Virus record (IMG/VR): IMGVR_UViG_3300000313_000159
Span: 1 to 44,935 of that record
DNA from: a virus
Direction: 5' to 3' (one strand)
Length of the DNA: 44,935 nt
Shown one piece after another: positions 15,267-23,796 of the stretch (its first letter is position 1; each line of letters begins with the position of its first letter). The translations under genes and the position numbers were made by a program. A model generated the notes under the pieces. That model saw only the letters and a program-made list of their open reading frames with translations. It did not search any database and was not told where the DNA came from.

Positions 15267-16106
15267 ATGACAGTATACGAGATTGTTACAGAGAAAATCT
15301 TGAAACAGCTTAAACAGGGGATTGTACCATGGCAGAAGCCGTGGCATGGAAAAGGGGCGTTTAATCGTGTGACCAGAAAGTATTATTCATTTCTGAATCA
15401 GATGATTTTGGATCATACTGGGGAGTATGCAACACTAAAACAGTGGAATCTTGTAGGCGGCAGTATCAAGAAAGGTGAACACGGCGAACAGGTTGTTTTC
15501 TGGCATGTCATGCAGAAAGAAGCAACAACAGATGACGGCAGTACAGAAAAGAAAAGTATTCCTGTTTTAAGATATTACACTGTATTCCATATTTCGCAGG
15601 TTGAAGGTGTTAAATCTCTTACTCATACTGCAGACGAATCTGCAGTACCTGTTGGAAATGCAGAAAAGATAAAAAAGGATTATGAAACACGCGAGCACAT
15701 CACGATATATGAAGAATACAGTGATAAGGCGTATTATGATCCTTTGTCAGATTACATCCATATTCCAGAAATTGCACAATATTCTAATGCAGCAGAGTAT
15801 TACAGTACATGTTTTCATGAGATGGTGCATTCTACAGGTTATTCAGGCAGGCTTGACAGAAACTTACTTAAAAATGCCGCTTTTGGCAGTGAAGAATATT
15901 CAAAAGAAGAATTGATTGCAGAAATTGGATCAGCAAACCTCTGTGAGATTGCAGGATTGGACACTGAAAAATCTTTCAAAAACAGTGTAGCCTATATATA
16001 TTCATGGATTCGTGCTCTTGAGAATGACAGCAGGATGATTGTATCAGCTGCAGGTAAAGCAGAAAAGGCCGTGAAATATATACTCGGCGAAAACATCGAA
16101 GCATAA
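15267..16106 (+). CDS. ArdC-like antirestriction/ssDNA-binding metalloprotease-type protein
   Basis: 279 residues. The N-terminal domain (about 1-120) has the ArdC signature ending GIVPWQKPWHG near residue 18, plus VFWHVMQK and a PVLRYYTVFHISQVEG strand. The C-terminal zincin-like domain has the HEMVHSTG metal site near 184, with SKEELIAEIGSANLCEIAG supplying a downstream acidic ligand. ArdC-type proteins bind single-stranded DNA and protect incoming DNA from restriction. It is driven by the promoter at 15186 and followed by a perfect inverted repeat. Confidence 0.85.
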   Translation: MTVYEIVTEKILKQLKQGIVPWQKPWHGKGAFNRVTRKYYSFLNQMILDHTGEYATLKQWNLVGGSIKKGEHGEQVVFWHVMQKEATTDDGSTEKKSIPVLRYYTVFHISQVEGVKSLTHTADESAVPVGNAEKIKKDYETREHITIYEEYSDKAYYDPLSDYIHIPEIAQYSNAAEYYSTCFHEMVHSTGYSGRLDRNLLKNAAFGSEEYSKEELIAEIGSANLCEIAGLDTEKSFKNSVAYIYSWIRALENDSRMIVSAAGKAEKAVKYILGENIEA

Positions 16107-16112
16107 ATTAAA

Positions 16113-16151
16113 ATCGCACATGTGAATATATGTAGCTTTAGCATGTGCGAT
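16113..16151. repeat. Inverted repeat built from the CGCACATG motif
   Basis: ATCGCACATG (16113-16122) pairs perfectly with CATGTGCGAT (16142-16151) across 19 nt. It can form an RNA hairpin after the ardC-like gene, though no T-run follows. It can equally be two facing half-operators of the CGCACRTGCG family. Confidence 0.55.
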
Positions 16152-16195
16152 AAAACAAGCGAAGCATTGCCGCGAAGCGACTAAAGAGGAAGGAT

Positions 16196-16396
16196 ATGAA
16201 CGATAATGAATTTAGCTCAATAGAGTTTACACAGATAAACACACATAATAACTATTCTGATAACGAACTTGATTGTATGAATTCGGAGCTACTTGAATTG
16301 ATTGAGGGAAATAATATATCAATTTTTGATTATGAACAGATTAAAAGATATATAGCAGAGGTCTTGGAAAACCATTACCAGAAGCAAAGAAAATAG
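16196..16396 (+). CDS. Small acidic protein, unknown
   Basis: 66 residues beginning MNDNEFSSIEFTQINTH, rich in Asn, Glu and Asp, with a helical C-terminal half (EQIKRYIAEVLENHYQKQRK). A good AGGAAGG ribosome-binding site precedes it. It is the last gene before the AT-rich break that separates early/middle from late genes. Confidence 0.5.
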   Translation: MNDNEFSSIEFTQINTHNNYSDNELDCMNSELLELIEGNNISIFDYEQIKRYIAEVLENHYQKQRK

Positions 16397-16556
16397 AAAG
16401 ATATTAATAAATTATCGATGTATGACGTATGTTGTAGTGGAAAAAGTCAGATATATTAGTTATTTATATGCAATAGACTGCTTAAAAAAAACAAAAAAAT
16501 AATATAAATAGTAAAAAACAGCTAAATTTTTTGAAAAATCAGAAATGAATTCGTTA

Positions 16557-16599
16557 TTTACATGAAGAAAAATGTAGATTATAATACAGATAATCTACA
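16557..16599 (+). promoter_or_regulatory. Late-operon promoter with inverted repeat over the -10
   Basis: TTTACA (16557-16562), a 17-nt spacer and TATAAT (16580-16585) form a strong sigma-70 promoter. TGTAGATTA (16573-16581) and TAATCTACA (16591-16599) are perfect inverted arms overlapping the -10 and start site, different from the CGCACRTGCG operators. The preceding 16397-16556 is very AT-rich and holds no gene. This promoter probably starts the operon running from the ASCH gene to the tail genes. Confidence 0.75.
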
Positions 16600-16613
16600 T
16601 AAAAGGTGGAAAA

Positions 16614-17204
16614 ATGCAGAAAATTGCGTTGTCAATTCAAAATCCTTACTCATATTTTGTGTGTTCAGGGATGAAACCTGTTGAAAATCGCACATGGAAA
16701 ACTGATTATCGTGGCCGTATATACATTCATTCAAGCGGCCAGCGAGAATATATGGCCATTGATGATTCTTGGTTGCCTGAAAAATTTAAGGCATTGATGA
16801 AGGAGTTTGATGTTCATTGTCAAGATTGTAAAACGACAGACGATGCAAAAGCTGTACTAAAGAAACTTGGATCTGTGAACAGATTTGATGATATATTTGC
16901 TTTTGTAACAGCAAGTGATAAAATAAGTGATTTGATGCAAATGTTTTATCACTGCAATGTTTTTAAATGTAGTGACGAAAGATTTGATACTTTGAAAAGG
17001 AATGGCCTTTATTTTTATCATAGTATGTCAATTATAGGCCATGTTGATCTTGAAGATATTATTCAAGACAGTACAAGTTCATGGGCTGAAAATAACTGCT
17101 ATCACTGGATTTTCCAGAATCCTGTTTTGTATGAAAAACCTGTGATAAATGTAAAAGGGAAATTACGTCTTTTTGACGTATCGCATATTACACTGCCTGA
17201 TTGA
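16614..17204 (+). CDS. ASCH-domain protein at the head of the late operon
   Basis: 196 residues. The start MQKIALSIQNPYSYFV with GMKPVENRTWKTDYRGRIYIHSS near 21-43 is the N-terminal pattern of ASCH/PUA-like proteins. The fold is completed by AFVTASDKI, IIGHVDLEDII near 138 and the C-terminal HWIFQNPVLYEKPV and VKGKLRLFDV strands. Related domains bind RNA or modified nucleosides. As first gene of the operon that carries AGG-start genes and the initiator-like tRNA, an RNA-directed role is tempting but unproven. It uses ATG. Confidence 0.75.
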   Translation: MQKIALSIQNPYSYFVCSGMKPVENRTWKTDYRGRIYIHSSGQREYMAIDDSWLPEKFKALMKEFDVHCQDCKTTDDAKAVLKKLGSVNRFDDIFAFVTASDKISDLMQMFYHCNVFKCSDERFDTLKRNGLYFYHSMSIIGHVDLEDIIQDSTSSWAENNCYHWIFQNPVLYEKPVINVKGKLRLFDVSHITLPD

Positions 17205-17220
17205 CAGTAAGGAGAAATGA

Positions 17221-17343
17221 AGGGGCGTAACTGATAGAGCAAGAGACCGGATATTTGGTACAACTACAGTAGGTGAACGTGTCTATGGTGGGCGACGTGG
17301 TGCAAGCCGTGCCGCAAGCGCAAGCGGCTCAACTTCGGGTTGA
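17221..17343 (+). CDS. 40-residue protein with an AGG start
   Basis: AAGGAG (17209-17214) is followed after 6 nt by TGA AGG. Reading from AGG gives a 40-codon frame: GVTDRARDRIFGTTTVGE, then VYGGRRGASRAAS, then ASGSTSG and TGA. The in-frame stop lies directly upstream and no ATG, GTG or TTG occurs near the ribosome-binding site in this frame, so AGG is the best start; it matches nine other genes of this operon. The Gly/Ser/Arg/Ala-rich, partly repetitive tail suggests disorder. A different 39-codon frame (ATG 17285) overlaps it and is less convincing. Confidence 0.5.
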   Translation, partial: RGVTDRARDRIFGTTTVGERVYGGRRGASRAASASGSTSG

Positions 17344-17349
17344 GTTTCA

Positions 17350-17386
17350 GGCGCTGTGGCATGTAACAGTACTGCAGCGCCTTTCT
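17350..17386 (+). terminator. Hairpin with short T tract, possible weak terminator
   Basis: GGCGCTG (17350-17356) pairs with CAGCGCC (17375-17381) over an 18-nt loop, followed by TTTCT. Another hairpin, CTCAAC/GTTGAG with a TTCGG loop, precedes it at 17328-17344. The loop is long and the T tract short, so partial termination or RNA processing is as likely as true termination. Confidence 0.35.
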
Positions 17387-17400
17387 AAAGAGATGGAACA

Positions 17401-17607
17401 ATGATAAAGTTAATTGTACCAGTAGAAACAGTTTTATCCGTAAAGCAGTGTGAATGTGGTGGATTCTTTGATACGCAGGTAGGACAACGTTATTTTGGTG
17501 AAAAGAACATGGCGGCTGAATTCAAGTGCAATAAATGCGGAAAAATCGTTATGCTTACAGAAGATGATTTTCCTAAAGTGAAATATCGTTATAAAACTGA
17601 AAAATGA
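17401..17607 (+). CDS. Zinc-ribbon protein
   Basis: 68 residues with two knuckles: QCECGGFFD near 17 and FKCNKCGKIVML near 41, the usual CxC/CxxC layout of a small zinc ribbon. The stop overlaps the next ATG (AAATGAAAAC). Small zinc ribbons adjacent to PAPS-reductase-like genes recur in phages; role unknown. Confidence 0.6.
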   Translation: MIKLIVPVETVLSVKQCECGGFFDTQVGQRYFGEKNMAAEFKCNKCGKIVMLTEDDFPKVKYRYKTEK

Positions 17608-18245
17608 AAACAAATATTTATGACGCAATAAATCGTATATCTACACTTTCTAATCCTGTTATAGTTGCGTTCTCTACCGGACGGGACAGTATAACGATGC
17701 TTGATTTAATGATGAAGCATTATAAGGGTGAAATGAAATTTGTTTATTACTATTTTGTACCAAACCTTGAATATAAAGAAAAACTGCTGCGCTATTATGA
17801 GCATAAATACAAGATAGAGATAATCCGTAAGCCGTCATGGTCTACTTTAACATACACATTAGGAAAGAAAATAGAACAGGGCGATGTTATGCGGATGACA
17901 AGGCATGATCTGGGAATATCATATATTGCTTTAGGTATGCGCCGCTGTGAATCACTGACAAGACGCGGGATTCTTGCAGGAATAAAAGATGTAGACGAAA
18001 AGTACAAGTATTATTATCCGATTATCGAATTCACTGAAAAACAGGTCGCAGCATATGTAAAAATGAATAATCTCCCGACTGGCGGCGAGTATCAGGAAGG
18101 ATTCAAACATGATTTATCGGTACCGGACAATTACGGACTGCTTTATATAAAGAATAACTATCCGGCGGACTATCAGAAAATTATACGGACATTTCCAGCA
18201 CTGGAAGCAGGAATTAAAAGAATAGAGTTTTATGGAGATAAATAA
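17604..18245 (+). CDS. PAPS-reductase-like ATP-pyrophosphatase-fold protein
   Basis: 213 residues. The PP-loop SxGxDS motif appears as FSTGRDSITML near residues 23-33. HDLGISYIALGMRRCESL near 98-115 and the closing YYPIIEFTEKQVAAYV near 134-149 follow the adenine-nucleotide alpha-hydrolase fold of phage PAPS-reductase-like proteins. The common pairing with a ParB-like gene just upstream of terminase is present here. In phages these are suspected of modifying DNA or nucleosides; the substrate is not readable. Confidence 0.75.
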   Translation: MKTNIYDAINRISTLSNPVIVAFSTGRDSITMLDLMMKHYKGEMKFVYYYFVPNLEYKEKLLRYYEHKYKIEIIRKPSWSTLTYTLGKKIEQGDVMRMTRHDLGISYIALGMRRCESLTRRGILAGIKDVDEKYKYYYPIIEFTEKQVAAYVKMNNLPTGGEYQEGFKHDLSVPDNYGLLYIKNNYPADYQKIIRTFPALEAGIKRIEFYGDK

Positions 18246-18247
18246 AA

Positions 18248-18703
18248 ATGGATGAACTAAATGAATTTCAAAAAGAACAAATAAAACTTATCAGTTGCCA
18301 TTCTCGATATTCCATAAAAGATGTTACAGTGATTTATCTAAAATGTAGTAAAAGTTTTGATAAAACAGAAAAATACATTAATTACTTAGATATATATAAT
18401 ACGACAGATTCTTTTTTGTGTACGAAGGTTTACAAAGTAAATGGAGTATGTACGGGGATAGATATTTGTGTTTTAGATGATGTTGTACATATAACTGATG
18501 AAAATGGAAATGAACATGAATTACATAATTGTAACTCTGTTTTTTTAGAAAACTGCAGGAAACTAAAAAAATGGTTTCATAAAAAACATGATAAATTTTC
18601 TGTTTTTGCAAAATATTATATAGATAATAATACAGAAATGCTTACTTCTATTACGGAGGTAAAAAAAAGTAAATTGGATAAACATGATGTAGATGTATAT
18701 TAA
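18248..18703 (+). CDS. Hypothetical protein, 151 residues
   Basis: A Lys/Asp/Asn-rich soluble protein starting MDELNEFQKEQIKLIS. The middle GVCTGIDICVLDDVVHITDENGNEHEL looks like a beta-hairpin region with several Cys nearby. It starts two bases after the previous stop. No family was recognised. Confidence 0.5.
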   Translation: MDELNEFQKEQIKLISCHSRYSIKDVTVIYLKCSKSFDKTEKYINYLDIYNTTDSFLCTKVYKVNGVCTGIDICVLDDVVHITDENGNEHELHNCNSVFLENCRKLKKWFHKKHDKFSVFAKYYIDNNTEMLTSITEVKKSKLDKHDVDVY

Positions 18704-18718
18704 CAAAAGAGGCAAAAA

Positions 18719-19477
18719 AGGAACGGAGCAAATAAATACGAAAACTTTGAAAACAAAGTTGTAAAGCGAAGTGAACTTCATTTCGCAGATTATAATCCTC
18801 GTGTTATAACGGACAGTGCACGGAACAAACTAAAAAGGTGGTTCAAAGAAAAGGGCAAAGGACAGCTTGCGCCTATTACGGTAAATCAGCGGACAATGAA
18901 CGTTGTTTCCGGCCATCAGCGACTTTCTGTTCTTGATTTGCTGCTGAAATACCCTGAAAATGACTACAATCTCACCGTAGCAATGACGGATCTTGACGAG
19001 AAAACCGAAGTCGAGGCAAACGTATTCATGAATAACAAGTCTGCGCAGGGAGATTTTGACTATGATATGCTCGGACAGCTGCATGATATGTTCCCGGACA
19101 TTTCATTTACTGATGATTTCGGCTTTGATGAGTCGGAAGTATCGCTGATGCTGAATGATAAAGGTGATGACATTGCTGCTATGATGGGTGATTCGCCCGA
19201 AGCGGATACTGTCGTTCAGGAAGCGAAACAATTCACTGCAGAAGATTTTCACACAAACCGGAAGAAAGAACTCACCAAAATAAAAGAAAATGCAAAAACA
19301 GACGGAAGTATTGACCTTGAAAAAGATGATTTCATGATAACGATTGTTTGTAAAAATAATGAAGAAAAGCACACTATTATGAAGCTTATGCATGAGAAAG
19401 AGAACGAAAAATATATCAAGAGTTTCAAACTTTATGATATATATGACCATAAAATTAAACTGAGGGAATTGTCATGA
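18719..19477 (+). CDS. ParB-like protein with an AGG start
   Basis: 252 residues if read from AGG 18719. The N-terminal ParB/Srx fold begins VVKRSELHFADYNPRVI (about residues 14-30) and continues with PITVNQRTMNVVSGHQRLSVLD (about 52-73), the usual nucleotide-binding segment. The first ATG in frame (18896) lies inside this domain, so it cannot be the true start. AAGAGG (18708-18712) is 6 nt before AGG and an in-frame TAA lies at 18701. It works beside the PAPS-reductase-like gene. Its stop overlaps the TerS start. Confidence 0.8.
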   Translation, partial: RNGANKYENFENKVVKRSELHFADYNPRVITDSARNKLKRWFKEKGKGQLAPITVNQRTMNVVSGHQRLSVLDLLLKYPENDYNLTVAMTDLDEKTEVEANVFMNNKSAQGDFDYDMLGQLHDMFPDISFTDDFGFDESEVSLMLNDKGDDIAAMMGDSPEADTVVQEAKQFTAEDFHTNRKKELTKIKENAKTDGSIDLEKDDFMITIVCKNNEEKHTIMKLMHEKENEKYIKSFKLYDIYDHKIKLRELS

Positions 19478-20058
19478 GTAAATCCATAATCAAACCGTGG
19501 GACAGACAGAAAGGTGAAAGTGCGCTAAGGTTCAGATATTTTACGGAGTACTTGAACGCCGGAGTTGTCAGAAAAATTGTAGATGTCGCAAAAAAATATA
19601 GCAAATCAGAAGGATATATATACAATATTTCCCGCGATTATAAATGGATGGATCGCGCTGATAAATATGACGCTTATCTTCACGAAGAAAAGAAAAAAGC
19701 AGATTTGAAGGCAATAGCCGACATGAATAATGATGTCATAGAGAAGAGCCATGCAGTACGTTTTATTGTCGGTAAGAAAATAAAAAGCGTACTGTCAGCA
19801 ATTCAGGCAGCAGGTGATGACCAGAAACGAATAGATGAAATACTCAAGAATGTTCCGATTACCGCATTATCAGATATGCTTGAAAAGTCATTTGAACTCG
19901 AAAGAAAAGCACTTGGTGTACCGGACGACGGTACGACAATAAACGTGACTAATACAACAAATGTTGATACTTGTCCGAAGCCTGATTTGAACAACCTGTC
20001 GCTTGAACAGCTGAAACAACTCAAAATAATAAAGGACTTGGCGACAAAGGCAAAATAG
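19474..20058 (+). CDS. terS: Terminase small subunit
   Basis: 194 residues, ATG start overlapping the ParB-like stop. The N-terminal part (ESALRFRYFTEYLNAG, then VDVAKKYSKSEGYIYNISRDYKWM) is the helix-turn-helix that recognises the packaging site. The helical centre promotes oligomerisation, and the C-terminal LNNLSLEQLKQLKIIKDL helix is typical of contact with TerL. The assignment rests on HTH, length and the immediately following TerL gene. Confidence 0.8.
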   Translation: MSKSIIKPWDRQKGESALRFRYFTEYLNAGVVRKIVDVAKKYSKSEGYIYNISRDYKWMDRADKYDAYLHEEKKKADLKAIADMNNDVIEKSHAVRFIVGKKIKSVLSAIQAAGDDQKRIDEILKNVPITALSDMLEKSFELERKALGVPDDGTTINVTNTTNVDTCPKPDLNNLSLEQLKQLKIIKDLATKAK

Positions 20059-21568
20059 CGGACTAACAGATTCAGACATTCTTGATTTCTCTGATGCAGC
20101 TATAGAAAAAGCGATAATCCGCAAAGATCATCTTGCTTTTATCCAGCAATGCTGGCAAAAACCAGACGAAAGCTACAAAGTCGGTATACATACAAAAGAA
20201 ATATGCTGGCTCATAAACAAGGCGATGGAAGATTTTAGAAATGAAAAATCAACGTTCTTGATTATTAAAGTACCTTTCCGGCACGGAAAATCAGAAATAA
20301 TTTCTGATTTCCTTCCTGAACATTTTCTAGGCGAATTCCCTGATAAGGATGTAATGATTGTCACCTACGCTGCAGACCTTGCATACGGATTTTCTGGTTT
20401 TGCACGAGATATCGTAAAAAATGACGAACATTTTCATGAACTTTATCCTGATATTCATATAAAACATACTATGGGAGGAATACAGAAGTGGGGAATTGAA
20501 GGACATACAGGAAAATGTATAGCTTCAGGGCTTACATCTGGAATAACAGGCAAAGGATACGCACTTGGTATTCTTGATGATTTTTGTGCCGGACGGCAGG
20601 ACGCTGAAAGTCAGGTTATCAGAGACAGCACATGGAATACCGTATCAAATGACTTTCTTTCACGGCGTGCCCCTATATCAATAACAATTATTCTTGCAAC
20701 ACCGTGGCATGTAGATGATGTTATTGGAAGAATAGAACAGTGTATAAATCCAAAGAGCGATAAATATAATCCCAAATTTCCACCATTTCAGGTTGTTACG
20801 CTTCCTGCAATGGATGGAGATATCATGGTTCATGACTATGACACAGGAGAATTGAAGCGTGCTCAATACAAATTTCTTTTTCCGGAACGATTTCCGCCTG
20901 AATGGTATGAACAGCAGAGAGCAACTCTTGGCGAATATGGAACAGCTTCATTGTTGCAGTGTAATCCGCAGATACGCGGCGGAAGGATGATTAAGCTCAA
21001 TAAAATCCAGTACCATGATACAATAGCAGATTTCCCGAAGGTTATGTTTACGCGGTTATGGGATCTGGCTCATACGGAAAAACAGACACAGAAAAACGAT
21101 CCGGACTGGACAAGTGGAACACTGCTTGCATATACACAACGTAACGGATTATGGGAATTATGGATTAAAGATGTTGGCCGATTTCGGGAGGATGCGCCAC
21201 AGCGTGACAGAATGATACGCGCGGTGACAGATAAAGATGGGCAGGGTGTCCCGATTGTTATTGAATCGTCTGTCGACAGCAAGGATGCGTATAAAACAAT
21301 GCGTGAGATACTTATGGGAAAGCGGATAGTACAACCGCTTCAGACCGGAAAAGACAAAGTAGTCCGCATGTCTCCCGTATTACCGATTTTTGAGGCTGGT
21401 AATGTTCATGTTCTACGTTCTGAATGGAATTATGACTGGCTGCGGGAGCTGAATGATTTTCCGTCCGGCTCACATGATGATCAGGTTGATAATATTTCTG
21501 CAGGGTTCATGTGGTATGAAGCGAATGCAGGAGCAGTAATCTCTACTTCTCCCGTTGCTTTCTCTTGA
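20048..21568 (+). CDS. terL: Terminase large subunit with an AGG start
   Basis: 506 residues from AGG 20048. The packaging ATPase has Walker A VPFRHGKSE near residue 75, Walker B GILDDF near 174, and an RNase H-like nuclease with WDLAHTEK near 338 and SHDDQVDN near 475. The first in-frame ATG (20225) would remove about 59 residues, including QNSGLTDSDILDFSDAAIEK and the helix before Walker A. AAGGA lies 11 nt upstream of AGG 20048. A second in-frame AGG directly after the TAA at 20030 (position 20033) is an alternative. It overlaps the TerS end by 11 nt. Confidence 0.88.
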   Translation, partial: RQNSGLTDSDILDFSDAAIEKAIIRKDHLAFIQQCWQKPDESYKVGIHTKEICWLINKAMEDFRNEKSTFLIIKVPFRHGKSEIISDFLPEHFLGEFPDKDVMIVTYAADLAYGFSGFARDIVKNDEHFHELYPDIHIKHTMGGIQKWGIEGHTGKCIASGLTSGITGKGYALGILDDFCAGRQDAESQVIRDSTWNTVSNDFLSRRAPISITIILATPWHVDDVIGRIEQCINPKSDKYNPKFPPFQVVTLPAMDGDIMVHDYDTGELKRAQYKFLFPERFPPEWYEQQRATLGEYGTASLLQCNPQIRGGRMIKLNKIQYHDTIADFPKVMFTRLWDLAHTEKQTQKNDPDWTSGTLLAYTQRNGLWELWIKDVGRFREDAPQRDRMIRAVTDKDGQGVPIVIESSVDSKDAYKTMREILMGKRIVQPLQTGKDKVVRMSPVLPIFEAGNVHVLRSEWNYDWLRELNDFPSGSHDDQVDNISAGFMWYEANAGAVISTSPVAFS

Positions 21569-21574
21569 TAAAAA

Positions 21575-21584
21575 CGCACGTGCG
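21575..21584. promoter_or_regulatory. CGCACGTGCG palindrome after terL
   Basis: A perfect ten-base palindrome of the phage-wide CGCACRTGCG family, between terL and the small gene at 21600. No convincing promoter accompanies it. It may be a roadblock site, an orphan operator or an RNA hairpin. Confidence 0.45.
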
Positions 21585-21599
21585 AATTACAATTGATTT

Positions 21600-21887
21600 A
21601 TGAAATACAGAGAAAAAAACTACGCTACCGCAAGAGAGCGCAGAATAAAAATTCTTGGTGACAAAACAATGGAAGGGCGTATACCGCGCCGCAGCTGGAA
21701 GCGGTACCGGAAAACGCAATACAAGATATTAAATGCTGAATACCCTGTAAAAGTTATACTGCCAGATATAGAATGGGGTTTTGTGATATCCAATTTAATG
21801 AATTTAAATTTATCTGATTATATTATTGGCAGCAGACGAATAAGGCATGTTCAAAAGCAGTGGGAGCTGGGATTTGATAATGATTAA
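21600..21887 (+). CDS. Small basic protein between terL and portal
   Basis: 95 residues, ATG start, highly basic N-terminal half (MKYREKNYATARERRIKIL, then RIPRRSWKRYRKTQYK). The ribosome-binding site is weak. It may bind nucleic acid. No family was recognised. Its end is separated from the portal start by the AAGGAG of the latter. Confidence 0.5.
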   Translation: MKYREKNYATARERRIKILGDKTMEGRIPRRSWKRYRKTQYKILNAEYPVKVILPDIEWGFVISNLMNLNLSDYIIGSRRIRHVQKQWELGFDND

Positions 21888-21899
21888 AAGGAGTTGTAA

Positions 21900-23360
21900 A
21901 GGTCAATAGATACAAGATGCGAAGAATATGAAAAACATATTATGACATGGAAAAAATGTCGTGATGTTATTGCAGGAGAGGAAGCAGTAAAGCTCGCACG
22001 CGATACATATCTTCCCCGTTCCGGCGGCATGGAAGATGATGAATATGATGAGCTTATAGGTCGAGCTGAATTTTTCAATGCAACAGGTCGGACTCTTGAT
22101 GGGCTTCATGGAATGTTATTTCGCATTAACCCTACTATAGGGGAAAAAAACGAAGAAAAGAAATACAAAGATTATTTTGAAAATGTTGACGGTAAAGGAC
22201 GAGATTTAAAGCAGTTTATATCAGATTCTGTAAAGGATATTCTCACAACTGGCTGGGGTGGAATTCTTGTGGAGGCACCACAGAACGGGGATAAAATAAG
22301 TCAGGGTGAAGCAGAAAAAAATAATGTTTATCCATATCTTGCCTATTATCGTGCAGAAGATATTCCTAACTGGCGAACAGAAACACGTGGACGGGTAGAA
22401 GTCATAATTCTTGTAGTGTTGCAGGAATGTGAGTTTGTGGTATCAGAAGATGGATTTGACGTAGTGCGACATGACAAGAAGCGTGTTCTTGATTTAGACG
22501 CTGAACGTAATAATTTTTACAGACAGCGGGTTTATATCGACGGTAAACTTGATTCCGTTACTTACCCTACAATGTTCGGAAAACCTATGAAATTTATTCC
22601 GTTTTATTTTTCGTCAACACATCCAGAAGAACCAATGTTGCTTGATTTAATAAATGTAAATCTTGCATGGTACCGGAAAAGTGCTGACTACGAACGAGGA
22701 TTGCATTATACGTCTGTTCCAACCCCATATACAACCGGATTCACACCGACTGGTGAGGTAAAAATCGATAAAGACGGAGCACAGCATATAGAAGCAGTCC
22801 AGCCTATAAAATTGAGTCCCAATAAGTTCATTCACTTTCCTAACGGATGTACCGGAGCTGGAATGCTTGAATATTCCGGTGCTGGAATGAACAGTGTAAA
22901 AACGGCAATGGAAGACGATGAAGAGCGTATGGCTATTCTTGGCGCGCGCATTATTAGTGCTGAAAAAAAAGGTGTCGAGGCGGCGGATACTGCTAAAATA
23001 CACAGGCAGGGAGAAAATAGTGTACTTGCAGCATTCGCAAACAATCAATCAAAGGTTACAACACAATATGATAATGTTTATCTGCAATGGTGTATGTCTG
23101 CACATGATATTAATGTGCCGATCGGTATTAATACCGACTTTGATATATCCGGTATGGCTCCTGCAGAACTTACCGCATTTGTTGCAGCGTGGCAGGCTGG
23201 AGGAATAAGCAAGCGTGTATTATTCTACAATCTGAAGCAGGGCGAAAAAACTCCACCGGATTACTCATTCGACCAGATGCAGGCAGATCTTGAAAACGAA
23301 GCACCGAAGGATACAGATATAAATATGAATAATAAAAAGCCACAGGAGGCGGACGCATGA
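21900..23360 (+). CDS. Portal protein (DUF4055 type) with an AGG start
   Basis: 486 residues from AGG 21900. AAGGAG (21888-21893), a 6-nt gap, and an in-frame TAA directly before AGG leave no conventional start until ATG 21942. Reading from AGG gives SIDTRCEEYEKHIM, then TWKKCRDVIAGEEAVKLA, the usual opening of DUF4055 phage portals. The body holds the long helical and clip regions and ends with a disordered tail. The portal forms the dodecameric DNA gateway at one capsid vertex. Family assignment is from overall pattern and position after terL. Confidence 0.85.
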   Translation, partial: RSIDTRCEEYEKHIMTWKKCRDVIAGEEAVKLARDTYLPRSGGMEDDEYDELIGRAEFFNATGRTLDGLHGMLFRINPTIGEKNEEKKYKDYFENVDGKGRDLKQFISDSVKDILTTGWGGILVEAPQNGDKISQGEAEKNNVYPYLAYYRAEDIPNWRTETRGRVEVIILVVLQECEFVVSEDGFDVVRHDKKRVLDLDAERNNFYRQRVYIDGKLDSVTYPTMFGKPMKFIPFYFSSTHPEEPMLLDLINVNLAWYRKSADYERGLHYTSVPTPYTTGFTPTGEVKIDKDGAQHIEAVQPIKLSPNKFIHFPNGCTGAGMLEYSGAGMNSVKTAMEDDEERMAILGARIISAEKKGVEAADTAKIHRQGENSVLAAFANNQSKVTTQYDNVYLQWCMSAHDINVPIGINTDFDISGMAPAELTAFVAAWQAGGISKRVLFYNLKQGEKTPPDYSFDQMQADLENEAPKDTDINMNNKKPQEADA

Positions 23361-23575
23361 TAATAGTTAAAACAGGTGATATGTTGCTACGCGGAAAACA
23401 GCGGTATGAGGTTGTAATTGCAGATGATAACATTTTTGTTATTTGCAAAGTCCGTTACAGCAGGAAAGAAGGCTGCGATATTATGGATTTCAGACATACT
23501 GAAATATACGGCAACCAGAGTGAAATGAATACGCTTGATGATTTGCATTTCAATGTTATCAGTCTTAAAAAATGA
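23357..23575 (+). CDS. Small protein after portal, unknown
   Basis: 72 residues, start overlapping the portal stop (GCATGATAAT), stop overlapping the next start. A predicted small beta-rich fold: MIIVKTGDMLLRGKQRYEVV, then NIFVICKVRYSRKEG. It may be a head accessory protein by position; no family was recognised. Confidence 0.5.
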   Translation: MIIVKTGDMLLRGKQRYEVVIADDNIFVICKVRYSRKEGCDIMDFRHTEIYGNQSEMNTLDDLHFNVISLKK

Positions 23576-23796
23576 TTTTCCGTATTATTGATTCGATACA
23601 TAATAAAGATTCCGCAGCGGAGAAACGTAAAAATGCACTAACTGGAAAATGTAAAAGTCCAAAAGTGGTAAGAAGTGAAATATCCGGCGCTTTTATTGTG
23701 GTGTTGTGTGAATCAAAAAGCAGAGATGAAGCAAATAAAGCACGGAAATATTTCAGAAAAAATGGTATTCCAGCAGAATTACAGGTAGTAAAATAA
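23572..23796 (+). CDS. Small basic protein, unknown
   Basis: 74 residues with overlapping ends on both sides. A basic stretch, DSAAEKRKNALTGKCKSPKV, is followed by SGAFIVVLCESKSRDEANKA and a C-terminal IPAELQVVK strand, suggesting a compact alpha/beta fold. No family was recognised. Confidence 0.5.
   Translation: MIFRIIDSIHNKDSAAEKRKNALTGKCKSPKVVRSEISGAFIVVLCESKSRDEANKARKYFRKNGIPAELQVVK

Noticed and set aside
17285-17404. 39-codon frame from ATG 17285 ending at the 17401 gene start
   Set aside because: It has no ribosome-binding site. The AGG frame in the same segment has a well-placed AAGGAG and the same start layout as nine other genes.
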